The position numbers and the translations under genes were made by a program. From the NCBI RefSeq assembly GCF_040276065.1, contig NZ_JBELOI010000009.1, positions 124,001 to 188,000 on the forward strand: DNA of 64,000 bases, in the 5' to 3' direction. Shown piece after piece: positions 43,111 to 50,408 of this stretch. The number at the start of each line of letters is the position of its first letter. Position 1 is the stretch's first letter. The DNA is from Castellaniella sp040276065 (lineage in GTDB: Bacteria; Pseudomonadota; Gammaproteobacteria; Burkholderiales; Burkholderiaceae_B). A model generated the notes under the pieces. The model was not told the DNA's origin and searched no databases. It worked only from the letters and a program-made list of their open reading frames with translations.

Positions 43111-43125
43111 GGGAATTTTGTTCGA

Positions 43126-43209
43126 CTACTTTTTTGTACAACGATCCCCTTCCTCCACCAGCGGCTTTGGAAACATAAAAAAGTAAAAAAAATAGGGAAC
43201 GGCGTACAT
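43126..43209 (-). CDS. Phe/Tyr leader peptide of the aroG attenuator
   Basis: A 27-codon open frame, too short for ordinary gene finding. It starts MYAVPYFFYFFMF and ends EGDRCTKK followed by TAG. Three Tyr and five Phe codons occur within codons 2-13. AGGA stands seven bases before the ATG. The codons for Tyr/Phe, the end products of the pathway that aroG starts, are placed just before the antiterminator segment, as in pheA and trp leaders. The codon run and terminator are seen directly; control by charged tRNA is inferred. Confidence 0.75.
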   Translation of the reverse strand: MYAVPYFFYFFMFPKPLVEEGDRCTKK

Positions 43210-43215
43210 GGAATC

Positions 43216-43244
43216 ATCCTAGCACATTCGCGCCCGGATGCCAA
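43216..43244 (-). promoter_or_regulatory. Candidate aroG leader promoter
   Basis: Minus-strand TTGGCA (43239-43244) and TAGGAT (43216-43221) are 17 bases apart. The predicted start of RNA would be at or near the leader-peptide ATG, and the -10 overlaps the AGGA that could serve as ribosome-binding site, so only one of the two roles may be real. Confidence 0.4.
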
Positions 43245-43297
43245 ACGGTGCCTCACGAGGCGCCGCCGATATTCAGCCCGCCATCGTTTCCTGGTGA

Positions 43298-43340
43298 ATG
43301 ATTTCCATGAAATTGATTCGTATAGAAATCATTCTATAAT
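43298..43340 (+). promoter_or_regulatory. ehuB promoter with EctR-like operators
   Basis: TTGATT (43313-43318) and a perfect TATAAT (43335-43340) are 16 bases apart. Two palindromes cover the promoter: ATGATTTCC-ATGAAATTGAT (43298-43317) over the -35, and TATAGAA-ATCA-TTCTATA (43321-43338) between the boxes. The first closely matches the palindrome at the ectR promoter (50291-50311), read on the opposite strand. Confidence 0.7.
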
Positions 43341-43386
43341 TGATCATTCGAAGAAGTATCATTTGATGTGAACACAGGAGACCCGC

Positions 43387-44247
43387 ATGAACAATAAACG
43401 CAAACAACTCGTCCTGGGCCTGGCCGGCGCCTGCGTCATGAGCCTGGCCGGCACGTCGGCGGTCTCGGCCGATCTGGCTGAAATCCAGAAAAATGGCGTG
43501 CTGCGCGTCGCGGTCGCCAACGAAATCCCCTATGGGTACATGGATGTGAGCGGCGAGGCCAAAGGCGTCGGCCCGGACGTCGCCAAGCACATCGCCAAGG
43601 CGCTGGGCATCAAGAAGATCGAATGGACGACCACCAATTTCGGCTCGCTCATCCCCGGGCTGAAGGCCAAGCGCTACGATATGGTGGCCGCCGAGATGGC
43701 GATCCTGCCGCAGCGCTGCGAGCAGGTGCTGTTCTCGGAGCCCAACAGTTCGTATGGCGAGGGCCTGCTGGTCGCCAAGGGCAATCCCGAGAACATCCAC
43801 AACTACGAAAGCTTCGCCCAATCCGGCCACAAGATCGCCATCATGGCGGGTGCCGATCAGCTCGAGATGCTGCAGGCGCTGAAGGTCCCCGATGCCCAAA
43901 TCGTCACGATCGCCAACAACGCCGATGCCATCTCGACCGTATCGACCGGGCGCGCCGACGGCTATGCCGCCACCAGCCTTACCGTGGGCCAGCTTGCGGC
44001 CAAGAGCGACAAGGTCGAGGCCGCCAAGGATTTCAAGGACCCGGTGGTCGACGGCGCGCCGGTGCGCAGCTGGGGCGGTTTCACGTTCGACCAGAGCTCG
44101 ACCGCGCTGCGCGATGCCGTGAACGCCGAGCTGGCACAGTTCAAGAAAACCCCGGCCTGGGGAAAAATCCTCAGCGGCTACGGCTTCTCGGCCGAGGACG
44201 CCAAAGGCTCCTTCACCAAGACCACCGCCCAGCTCTGCGCACAATGA
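43387..44247 (+). CDS. ehuB: Ectoine/hydroxyectoine ABC transporter solute-binding protein
   Basis: A 286-residue periplasmic binding protein with signal peptide (VLGLAGACVMSLAGTSAVSAD). The mature start LAEIQKNGVLRVAVANEIPYGYMD and NFGSLIPGLKAKRYDMVAAEMAILPQRCEQVLFSEP match EhuB. It binds ectoine or hydroxyectoine for import by EhuC, EhuD and EhuA, encoded directly downstream. AGGAG stands six bases before the ATG. The promoter carries a palindrome shared with the ectR promoter. Confidence 0.92.
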   Translation: MNNKRKQLVLGLAGACVMSLAGTSAVSADLAEIQKNGVLRVAVANEIPYGYMDVSGEAKGVGPDVAKHIAKALGIKKIEWTTTNFGSLIPGLKAKRYDMVAAEMAILPQRCEQVLFSEPNSSYGEGLLVAKGNPENIHNYESFAQSGHKIAIMAGADQLEMLQALKVPDAQIVTIANNADAISTVSTGRADGYAATSLTVGQLAAKSDKVEAAKDFKDPVVDGAPVRSWGGFTFDQSSTALRDAVNAELAQFKKTPAWGKILSGYGFSAEDAKGSFTKTTAQLCAQ

Positions 44248-44260
44248 CCGTCCAAACCGC

Positions 44261-44932
44261 ATGGACTGGATGGATTATGCCCGCCCGCTGCTGCAGGGCG
44301 CGCGCGTCACGATCGAGCTGACGTTATATTCCACGCTGCTGGGTGGGGTGTTTTCGTTTGCCTTCGGCATCGGCAGGCTGTCGACGCGCCGACTGCTGCG
44401 CTGGGGTTCGATCGCCCTGATCGAGGTCTTCCGGGGCACCTCCCTGCTGGTGCAATTGTTCTGGCTCTTCTTTGCGTTGCCGGTGGCTGGTGATTTGCTG
44501 GGACTGGATCTGCGCCTGTCGCCGGTCGTTGCCGGAACCCTCGCGCTTTCGCTGAACATCGGGGCCTACGGGGCCGAAGTGGTGCGCGGCGCCATTCAGG
44601 CCGTGCCGGCGGCCCAGCACGAAGCGGCCAAGGCGCTGGACTTCACACCGCGCCAGATCCTCTGGCGCATCGCCATTCCACAGGCGATCCCTGAAATGAT
44701 GCCGAGCTTCTGCAACCTCACGATCCAGAACCTGAAAGACACCGCCCTGGTCTCGCTGATTGGCCTGGGCGATCTGGCGTTCCAGGCCGAGCGCATCCGC
44801 AATTTCACGCAGGACAGCGTCTCGCTCTACACCGTGCTGCTGCTCATGTACTTCGGCATGGCGCTCGTCCTGGCCGCATTCATGCGCATGCTCGAGCGCC
44901 ACGCGGGGCGCTGGCGCCCACGGGGGACCTGA
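44261..44932 (+). CDS. ehuC: Ectoine/hydroxyectoine ABC transporter permease
   Basis: A 223-residue permease of the HisMQ type with about five membrane helices. The ATP-binding-protein contact motif is EAAKALDFTPRQILWRIAIPQAI; IEVFRGTSLLVQLFWLFFALP is the conserved N-terminal loop and helix. It follows ehuB by 13 bases. EhuC and EhuD form the channel. Confidence 0.9.
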   Translation: MDWMDYARPLLQGARVTIELTLYSTLLGGVFSFAFGIGRLSTRRLLRWGSIALIEVFRGTSLLVQLFWLFFALPVAGDLLGLDLRLSPVVAGTLALSLNIGAYGAEVVRGAIQAVPAAQHEAAKALDFTPRQILWRIAIPQAIPEMMPSFCNLTIQNLKDTALVSLIGLGDLAFQAERIRNFTQDSVSLYTVLLLMYFGMALVLAAFMRMLERHAGRWRPRGT

Positions 44933-44935
44933 GCC

Positions 44936-45628
44936 ATGCTGTTCGGCATCGAATGGAACACCGCCGATAACTGGACCTTCGCCTGGTCGATCCTGCCCAT
45001 CCTGCTGCGCGGCATGGTGGTGACCATCCAGGCGACGCTGCTGGGATTCGCCGTGGCGGCCGTCCTGGGCCTGATCCTGGCCGGCCTCAAGAGCGTCCGC
45101 GCCCGGTGGATCGCCTGGCCGGCCCGAGTGTTCACGGAGTTCCTGCGGGACACGCCGCTGCTGGTCCAGCTGTTCTTTCTCTATTACGTGCTGCCGGAAT
45201 ACGGACTGGTCCTGCCGGCCTTCATGACTGGAGCTCTGGCCCTTGGCGCGCAATATAGCGCCTATACCTCGGAGGTCTACCGTGCCGGCCTGGAGTCCAT
45301 CACGCACGGACAGACCGAGGCCGCCCGGGCCCTGGACATCTCGCCGCTGCGCACGTTCGGCGTCATTGTCCTGCCCCAGGCCCTGCCGCGCATCATCCCG
45401 GCTCTGGGCAACTACCTGGTATCGATCATGAAGGATGTGCCGGTGCTGTCGGTGGTGTCCATCCTGGAAATGCTCAACGTCGCCCGCATCATCGGAGACC
45501 GCAGCTTCAACTATATGGTGCCGTTGACCATGGTCGGCGCGCTCTACCTGATTCTGACTCTGGTCGCGTCGGCCGGCGTGCGCTATCTGGACGAGCGCCT
45601 GCCCAAACAAGGAATTCCCCTGCGATGA
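44936..45628 (+). CDS. ehuD: Ectoine/hydroxyectoine ABC transporter permease
   Basis: A 230-residue permease of the same HisMQ type. The EAA loop is EAARALDISPLRTFGVIVLPQAL and the FTEFLRDTPLLVQLFFLYYVLPEYG segment matches EhuD. It begins three bases after ehuC and its stop overlaps the ehuA start by four bases (ATGA). Confidence 0.9.
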   Translation: MLFGIEWNTADNWTFAWSILPILLRGMVVTIQATLLGFAVAAVLGLILAGLKSVRARWIAWPARVFTEFLRDTPLLVQLFFLYYVLPEYGLVLPAFMTGALALGAQYSAYTSEVYRAGLESITHGQTEAARALDISPLRTFGVIVLPQALPRIIPALGNYLVSIMKDVPVLSVVSILEMLNVARIIGDRSFNYMVPLTMVGALYLILTLVASAGVRYLDERLPKQGIPLR

Positions 45629-46410
45629 ACGAAGCCATCATCACCATGGAAAAAATCGTCAAGCGCTTTGGCGAAGCCATCGTGCTGGACCACCTGGACT
45701 TCGAGGTCCGCAAGGGCGAGAAAGTCACGATCATCGGCCCCTCGGGATCGGGCAAGTCCACCGTGCTGCGCATCCTGATGACGCTCGAGACCATCGACGA
45801 GGGCATGATCCACGTGGCCGGCAAGCCCCTGTGGCACGAGTACCGGGGCGGGCGGCTGGTGCCCGCTGGCGAACCGCACCTGCGCGCCATGCGCAAGGAA
45901 ATGGGCATGGTCTTTCAGCAATTCAACTTGTTCCCCCACATGACGGTGCTGCGCAACATCACCGAATCCCCCATCCACGTCCTTGGCCTGAGCAAGGCCG
46001 AGGCCCGCGAGCGTGCCCGCGAATACCTCGAACTGGTGGGCCTGTCGGACCATGCGGAGAAATTTCCCAGCCAGCTATCGGGCGGCCAGCAGCAGCGTGT
46101 CGCCATCGCCCGTGCGCTGGCCATGCGGCCCCATATCATGCTGTTTGACGAACCGACCTCGGCCCTCGACCCGGAATTGGTGGGCGAAGTGCTGACAGTG
46201 ATCCAGCGGCTGGCCGAGGAGCACGACCTGACCATGCTGCTGGTGACCCATGAAATGGACTTCGCCCGGCGAATCTCGGATCGAGTCTGTTTCTTCGACA
46301 AGGGCACGATCGTCGAGCAGGCCCCGCCCGAAGAAATCTTCAGTACGCCACGCGAGGCGCGCACGCGCGAATTCCTCAAGGGCTTCATGGAGGCGCGCCA
46401 GTCTGGTTGA
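45625..46410 (+). CDS. ehuA: Ectoine/hydroxyectoine ABC transporter ATP-binding protein
   Basis: A 261-residue ATPase. Walker A is GPSGSGKST, the signature motif LSGGQQQRVAIARAL, Walker B IMLFDEPTSALDP, and the switch histidine in LVTHEMDFA. It powers EhuC/EhuD. In Sinorhizobium the order is ehuABCD; here it is ehuBCDA. It converges on ectD, with a 42-base gap. Confidence 0.93.
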   Translation: MNEAIITMEKIVKRFGEAIVLDHLDFEVRKGEKVTIIGPSGSGKSTVLRILMTLETIDEGMIHVAGKPLWHEYRGGRLVPAGEPHLRAMRKEMGMVFQQFNLFPHMTVLRNITESPIHVLGLSKAEARERAREYLELVGLSDHAEKFPSQLSGGQQQRVAIARALAMRPHIMLFDEPTSALDPELVGEVLTVIQRLAEEHDLTMLLVTHEMDFARRISDRVCFFDKGTIVEQAPPEEIFSTPREARTREFLKGFMEARQSG

Positions 46411-46417
46411 GCGCCCC

Positions 46418-46434
46418 GCCCCGCCGCGCGGGGC
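46418..46434. terminator. GC hairpin between convergent ehuA and ectD
   Basis: A 7-bp stem (GCCCCGC/GCGGGGC) with a CGC loop lies in the gap between the two convergent operons. There is no T-tract, so it is at best a weak terminator for one or both transcripts. Confidence 0.4.
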
Positions 46435-46452
46435 CGGTCCCCGGAGGAGTGC

Positions 46453-47379
46453 TCAAGCCACGTGGCTACAGGCCTCGCGCACGCGAAAGGGCCTTGGCGT
46501 CAGCGCCTCGGGGGCGCCGCGCGCGGCGATGTGCCGCGGCCGGGGCGGCATCCCGTGGAACGGCTCGACCAGCGCATTGTCCACGCTGTTGTAGACCATG
46601 AATACATTGTTGCGCGGCCACGGCGAGATATTTCCCGCCGAACCGTGCAAGACGTTGCAGTCGAAGAACACAACCGAGCCCGCGGGCGCCACCACCGCAT
46701 GAATCCCGCCGCCATCGGCCAGCAGGCGCAGGCTGACCGGATCGGGCACGCCAAGATCCTGGCGGCGCAGGGACCGGCGATAGTTATCCTCGGGCGTTTC
46801 GCCCACGCACGACACGAACTGCCGATGCGATCCGGGGATGAGCATTAGCGGGCCATTGGCCGCCTCGTTGTCGCTCAGCAAGACGGAGCAACTGAGCGCG
46901 CGCATCGCCGGCATGCCGTCCTCGACGTGCCAGGTTTCGAAATCCGAGTGCCAATAGAACTCACGGCCCTCGAAGCCCGGCTTCATATTGGCGCGCGACT
47001 GGTGGATATAGACCTCGGAGCCCAGAATCTGACGCGCGACATCCAGCAGGCGCGGATCGCGCGGCAGATCGGCCAGCAGCCGGCCAGTCTCGTGGATCCG
47101 AAAGATCGAGCGCAAGGCTTGCCCGTCGGGCTCGCGGACGACCTCCTCGCCCGCTCCGATGACCGGGTCGCGGCCAAGCGCCTCCACCTCGTTGCACAAG
47201 GCCTCGACCTCGTCGGCCGCGAGGACCCCGGGCAGCACGACAAAACCGTCACGCTCGTAGGCCTGCAGCCGCTCGGGATCCAGGCCTCGGGCGTAGGCGC
47301 CGCCGCCATAGACCACTGGCTCCCGCCGCGAGAGCAGCCCGGCGCCGCGCCCGCGGCGCGACTCGTAATAGTCTTTCAT
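46453..47379 (-). CDS. ectD: Ectoine hydroxylase
   Basis: A 308-residue iron(II)/2-oxoglutarate dioxygenase that converts ectoine to 5-hydroxyectoine. The EctD signature FYWHSDFETWHVEDGMPAMR (141-160) includes iron ligands H144 and D146, with H245 in CNVLHGS. Residue R131-region and the SRANMKPGFEGREF segment belong to the substrate site. GGAG stands before the ATG at 47379, 10 bases after ectC. It is the last gene of the ect operon. Confidence 0.95.
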   Translation of the reverse strand: MKDYYESRRGRGAGLLSRREPVVYGGGAYARGLDPERLQAYERDGFVVLPGVLAADEVEALCNEVEALGRDPVIGAGEEVVREPDGQALRSIFRIHETGRLLADLPRDPRLLDVARQILGSEVYIHQSRANMKPGFEGREFYWHSDFETWHVEDGMPAMRALSCSVLLSDNEAANGPLMLIPGSHRQFVSCVGETPEDNYRRSLRRQDLGVPDPVSLRLLADGGGIHAVVAPAGSVVFFDCNVLHGSAGNISPWPRNNVFMVYNSVDNALVEPFHGMPPRPRHIAARGAPEALTPRPFRVREACSHVA

Positions 47380-47389
47380 GATGAGCTCC

Positions 47390-47791
47390 TCATCCGTGTT
47401 CCGCCCCGGCTGGCAGAGGATAGACGCCCCGGGCGTCGTGGACTTCGCGCCCGGTCAACGGGGGATTGAAGACGCAGATGACCCGCAGGGGCTCGCGCCC
47501 GCCCCGCAGCCAATGCTCGTCATGGTCATCCAATGCATAGACCACCCCCGGGCCCAGGGTGTACTTGCGGCCATCGGCAATGGTCTCGACCTCGCCATCG
47601 CCCTCGATGCACCAGACCGCCTCAAGATGATTGCGGTAGTGGATATGGGTCTCGGTCCCCGGGAGGATCACGGTCTCGTGAAACGAGAACCCCATGCCGT
47701 CGCGCGCGAGCAGCACACGGCGGCTGGTCCAGTTGGCGGTGATGATCTCGTCGACGGTACCCTCGATCTCGTTGACGTTCCGGACGATCAT
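47390..47791 (-). CDS. ectC: L-ectoine synthase
   Basis: A 133-residue cupin that cyclises N-gamma-acetyl-2,4-diaminobutyrate to ectoine. MIVRNVNEIEGTVDEI, WTSRRVLLARDGMGFSFHET and ETHIHYRNHLEAVWCIEGDG match EctC; Glu and His residues of the metal site are in the cupin motif. The length is standard. Its start overlaps the ectB stop by four bases (ATGA). Confidence 0.96.
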   Translation of the reverse strand: MIVRNVNEIEGTVDEIITANWTSRRVLLARDGMGFSFHETVILPGTETHIHYRNHLEAVWCIEGDGEVETIADGRKYTLGPGVVYALDDHDEHWLRGGREPLRVICVFNPPLTGREVHDARGVYPLPAGAEHG

Positions 47792-49095
47792 CGCACCCCT
47801 CCGGCGACCTTCAGCGAACGGGCGCGACGGCCCTGCTCGGCCAGGATCTCGGCGGTTGCGCGCTCGATGACCTCCAGCCCATGCTCGAGCTGCCGGCCTG
47901 GTATCGTCAGCGCCGGCAGGACCTTGAGCACCTCGTCGTTCGCGCCCGAGGTCTCGACCACCACCCCGAGTTCGAAGGCCCTGCGGGCGATCCGGGACGC
48001 CAGATCGCCGCCTGCCGGCGTGACCAGCCCCTGGATGAGGCCCCGGCCGCGCACGCTCAGGCCCGCATCCCGGTAGCTGTGGACGAGGTTCTCGAGCCAG
48101 TCGCGCACGATCACCTCTTTGGCAAAGATCCGCTCCTGGAACAGGGGATCGCTCCAGTAGGTCTCGAGGGCTTGGGCGGCCGTCACAAAGGCCAGATTGT
48201 TGCCCCGGAAGGTGCCGCTGTGCGCGCCTGGCTCCCAGATGTCCAGCTCGGGCTTGAACAGCGCCAGCGACATCGGCAACCCGAAGCCCGACAACGACTT
48301 GGACAAGGTCAGGATGTCGGGCGAAATCCCCGCCGCCTCGAAACTGAAGAACCCGCCGGTGCGGCCACAACCGACTTGGATGTCGTCGACGATCAGCAAC
48401 ATGTCGTACTGGCGGCACAGCCGCTCGAGTTCGCGCAGCCAACGTTGCGACGCCACATTGACGCCGCCTTCACCCTGCACGGTCTCGACGATCACGCCGG
48501 CCGGCAGATCCAGGCCGCTGCTGGTGTCGGCCAGCATGCGCTCGAGGTAGACGATGGTGTTGACGTCCGGCCCGAAGTAGCCGTCGTAGGGCATGAACGT
48601 GGTGTTGCTCAGCGCCATGCCGGCGGCCTTGCGGAATTTGCGGTTGGCGGTCGCCGCCAACGAGCCGCTCGACACGCCATGAAACCCATGTGTGAATGAG
48701 ATCACGTTGTGCCGGCCCTTGACCTGGCGGGCCAGCTTGAGCGCGGCCTCGACGGCATTGGTGCCTGTCGGGCCGGTGAACTGCAAGGTATAGCGCAGGC
48801 CGCGCGGCTGGAGGATCAGCCGGTCGATGGTCTGGAGGAAGTATTTCTTTGCGCTGGTGGCCATATCCAGGCCATGCACCACGCCATCGGCATTCAGGTA
48901 CTCGATCATGCGGTCCTTCAGGATCGCATTGTTGTGGCCATAATTGAGCGTACCCGCGCCACTGAAGAAATCGATGTAGCGCCTGCCGGATTCGTCGAAC
49001 AGCTCCGACCCGCTGGCCTTGCTGAAAATCACCGGGAAAGACCGGACGTAGCCCCTGACCTCGGACTCCATCCGGTCAAAGATTTTTAAGTCCAT
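47788..49095 (-). CDS. ectB: Diaminobutyrate-2-oxoglutarate aminotransferase
   Basis: A 435-residue class III PLP aminotransferase that makes 2,4-diaminobutyrate from aspartate semialdehyde and glutamate. The PLP lysine is K266 in ILTLSKSLSGFGLP; D237/Q240 lie in LLIVDDIQVGCGRTG. An excellent ribosome-binding site (AGGAG) precedes the ATG. It follows ectA by 19 bases and overlaps ectC. Confidence 0.96.
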   Translation of the reverse strand: MDLKIFDRMESEVRGYVRSFPVIFSKASGSELFDESGRRYIDFFSGAGTLNYGHNNAILKDRMIEYLNADGVVHGLDMATSAKKYFLQTIDRLILQPRGLRYTLQFTGPTGTNAVEAALKLARQVKGRHNVISFTHGFHGVSSGSLAATANRKFRKAAGMALSNTTFMPYDGYFGPDVNTIVYLERMLADTSSGLDLPAGVIVETVQGEGGVNVASQRWLRELERLCRQYDMLLIVDDIQVGCGRTGGFFSFEAAGISPDILTLSKSLSGFGLPMSLALFKPELDIWEPGAHSGTFRGNNLAFVTAAQALETYWSDPLFQERIFAKEVIVRDWLENLVHSYRDAGLSVRGRGLIQGLVTPAGGDLASRIARRAFELGVVVETSGANDEVLKVLPALTIPGRQLEHGLEVIERATAEILAEQGRRARSLKVAGGVR

Positions 49096-49114
49096 GCGTA
49101 TCTCCTTTCATTGT

Positions 49115-49627
49115 CTAGCAAACATGGCTCGCCGCCGCGTGAACGACGGGCCTCTCGAACGGGCCAATGCGCAGCAGCGGCTCCGCGCCATGGTCCGTCG
49201 CCTCGAACAATCCAGCGTCGAACAATGACGTCTCGGTCGCCGCCGCGCCCAGGCCCCGCGCCAGCCCGGCGAACATCCGCCGAGATGCCCGATTGCCCGG
49301 GCCGACCGTGGTCTCGATGTAGCGGACCCGCGACAGCGCCGCACGCCCGAGCAAGGCATGCAGCATCCGCCGTCCGAGCCCTTGGCCGCGGACGCGCGCG
49401 GCCACCGCCACCTGCCAGACGAACAGCGTGTCCGGCCGGCCGGGCGGCAGATAGCCGGTCACCAGGCCGGACAGGCCCTCGGCGTCCTCGGCGAGGATGC
49501 AGGTCTCGGGAAAATGTTCTGCGAGCAGCAGGTAGATATATGTGGAATTCGCGTCCAGCGGTGGGCAATCGCGCACCAGCCCGGACATGGAAGGGCCATC
49601 GGGGGGATGGGGCTCGCGCAGCCTCAA
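49115..49627 (-). CDS. ectA: L-2,4-diaminobutyric acid acetyltransferase
   Basis: A 170-residue GNAT acetyltransferase that acetylates diaminobutyrate. The CoA-binding motif VAARVRGQGLGRRMLHALLG and the typical LVRDCPPLDANSTYIYLLLAEHF are present. The only start that keeps the conserved LRLREP region is TTG at 49627, which overlaps the ectR stop as TTGA; the ATG at 49588 would cut into the conserved domain. Weak initiation may be offset by coupling to ectR. Confidence 0.93.
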   Translation of the reverse strand: MRLREPHPPDGPSMSGLVRDCPPLDANSTYIYLLLAEHFPETCILAEDAEGLSGLVTGYLPPGRPDTLFVWQVAVAARVRGQGLGRRMLHALLGRAALSRVRYIETTVGPGNRASRRMFAGLARGLGAAATETSLFDAGLFEATDHGAEPLLRIGPFERPVVHAAASHVC

Positions 49628-50163
49628 ACCACCAGTCCCGATTCGGGCGCCACGCCGCCCCCGACCGGCACATCGAGCATGGGGGATTGAGGGTCGGCGG
49701 GTTGCCGGATGCCGGCGTCGGACTCCATCAAAGCCACCACGCGCTCGAGTGAGAGCGTAATCGTCGCCTGCTCGAGCTCGGGCAGAGCCTTGAGCGATTC
49801 AGAGAGCTTTTGCTGGAGCGGCGACGGCGTGTCGCGCGCGAGCTTGTGGCCGGCCTCGGTGGCGGTGATGAACACGATCCGCCGATCCTCGCGGCCGCGT
49901 TCCCGCACGATCAAACCCTTGTCCTCGAGGCGGTCGAGAATACCGACCACCGTGCTGGCGCTGACATGGACCTCGCGACTGATCGCCGTGGCGGTCAACG
50001 GGCCATGCTGGATGATGGTGCGCAGGCACACGAGCTGGGGTCCGGTGATGTGGCTGCACGCCGCAAGCTGGCGGGAATGCAGCGCCACGGAACGGGTGAT
50101 GCGGCGCAAGGCCCGCAAAATGCGCAAATCGTAATCCTGCTGCGTATCGACCTCTGTACTCAT
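49624..50163 (-). CDS. ectR: MarR-family regulator of ectoine genes (EctR-like)
   Basis: A 179-residue regulator. The winged helix (about 45-110) includes GPLTATAISREVHVSASTVVGILDRLEDKGLIVRERG and the wing DRRIVFITATEAG. MarR-type EctR proteins repress ect operons in methylotrophs and others. It is the first gene of the ectRABCD operon and so probably represses itself. A palindrome overlaps its own -10 box and a related one lies at ehuB. ATG 50163 follows AGGAT. Confidence 0.85.
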   Translation of the reverse strand: MSTEVDTQQDYDLRILRALRRITRSVALHSRQLAACSHITGPQLVCLRTIIQHGPLTATAISREVHVSASTVVGILDRLEDKGLIVRERGREDRRIVFITATEAGHKLARDTPSPLQQKLSESLKALPELEQATITLSLERVVALMESDAGIRQPADPQSPMLDVPVGGGVAPESGLVV

Positions 50164-50290
50164 ATCCTGCCCGCCGAAATATCCATGATCAAAAGAGACG
50201 CCAATGCGCGTTGGCCCGAAAATCTCGACCGAAGCCCGAGCATCCCTCGAAGGAAGTCGGGCCCCATCGTTAATGGGTAGTCGCGAAAGA

Positions 50291-50335
50291 ATCAATTTCT
50301 ATTGAAATGATAAGCCTACGAATCATGTGGGTCAA
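50291..50335 (-). promoter_or_regulatory. ectR operon promoter with overlapping operator
   Basis: On the minus strand TTGACC (50330-50335) and TATCAT (50307-50312) are exactly 17 bases apart, a strong sigma-70 promoter. The imperfect palindrome at 50291-50311, read as ATCATTTC-AATA-GAAATTGAT, covers the -10 box and start site. It is the expected position for repression by EctR. Confidence 0.75.
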
Positions 50336-50351
50336 GCAAGTAAGCGACACG

Positions 50352-50385
50352 ACAAAAACACCGGGCCCGCCAACAGGCGGGCCCG
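50352..50385 (-). terminator. Tail-to-head terminator between tldD and the ect promoter region
   Basis: A 10-bp perfect stem (CGGGCCCGCC/GGCGGGCCCG, loop AACA on the plus strand) has, on the minus strand, TTTTT after it. It stands after tldD's 3' end? No: tldD stops at 50409 and is read leftward, so this hairpin lies 24 bases beyond its stop and ends the tldD transcript. Confidence 0.85.
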
Positions 50386-50408
50386 AAAGCGCCACGAGGC
50401 GGGGTCCC

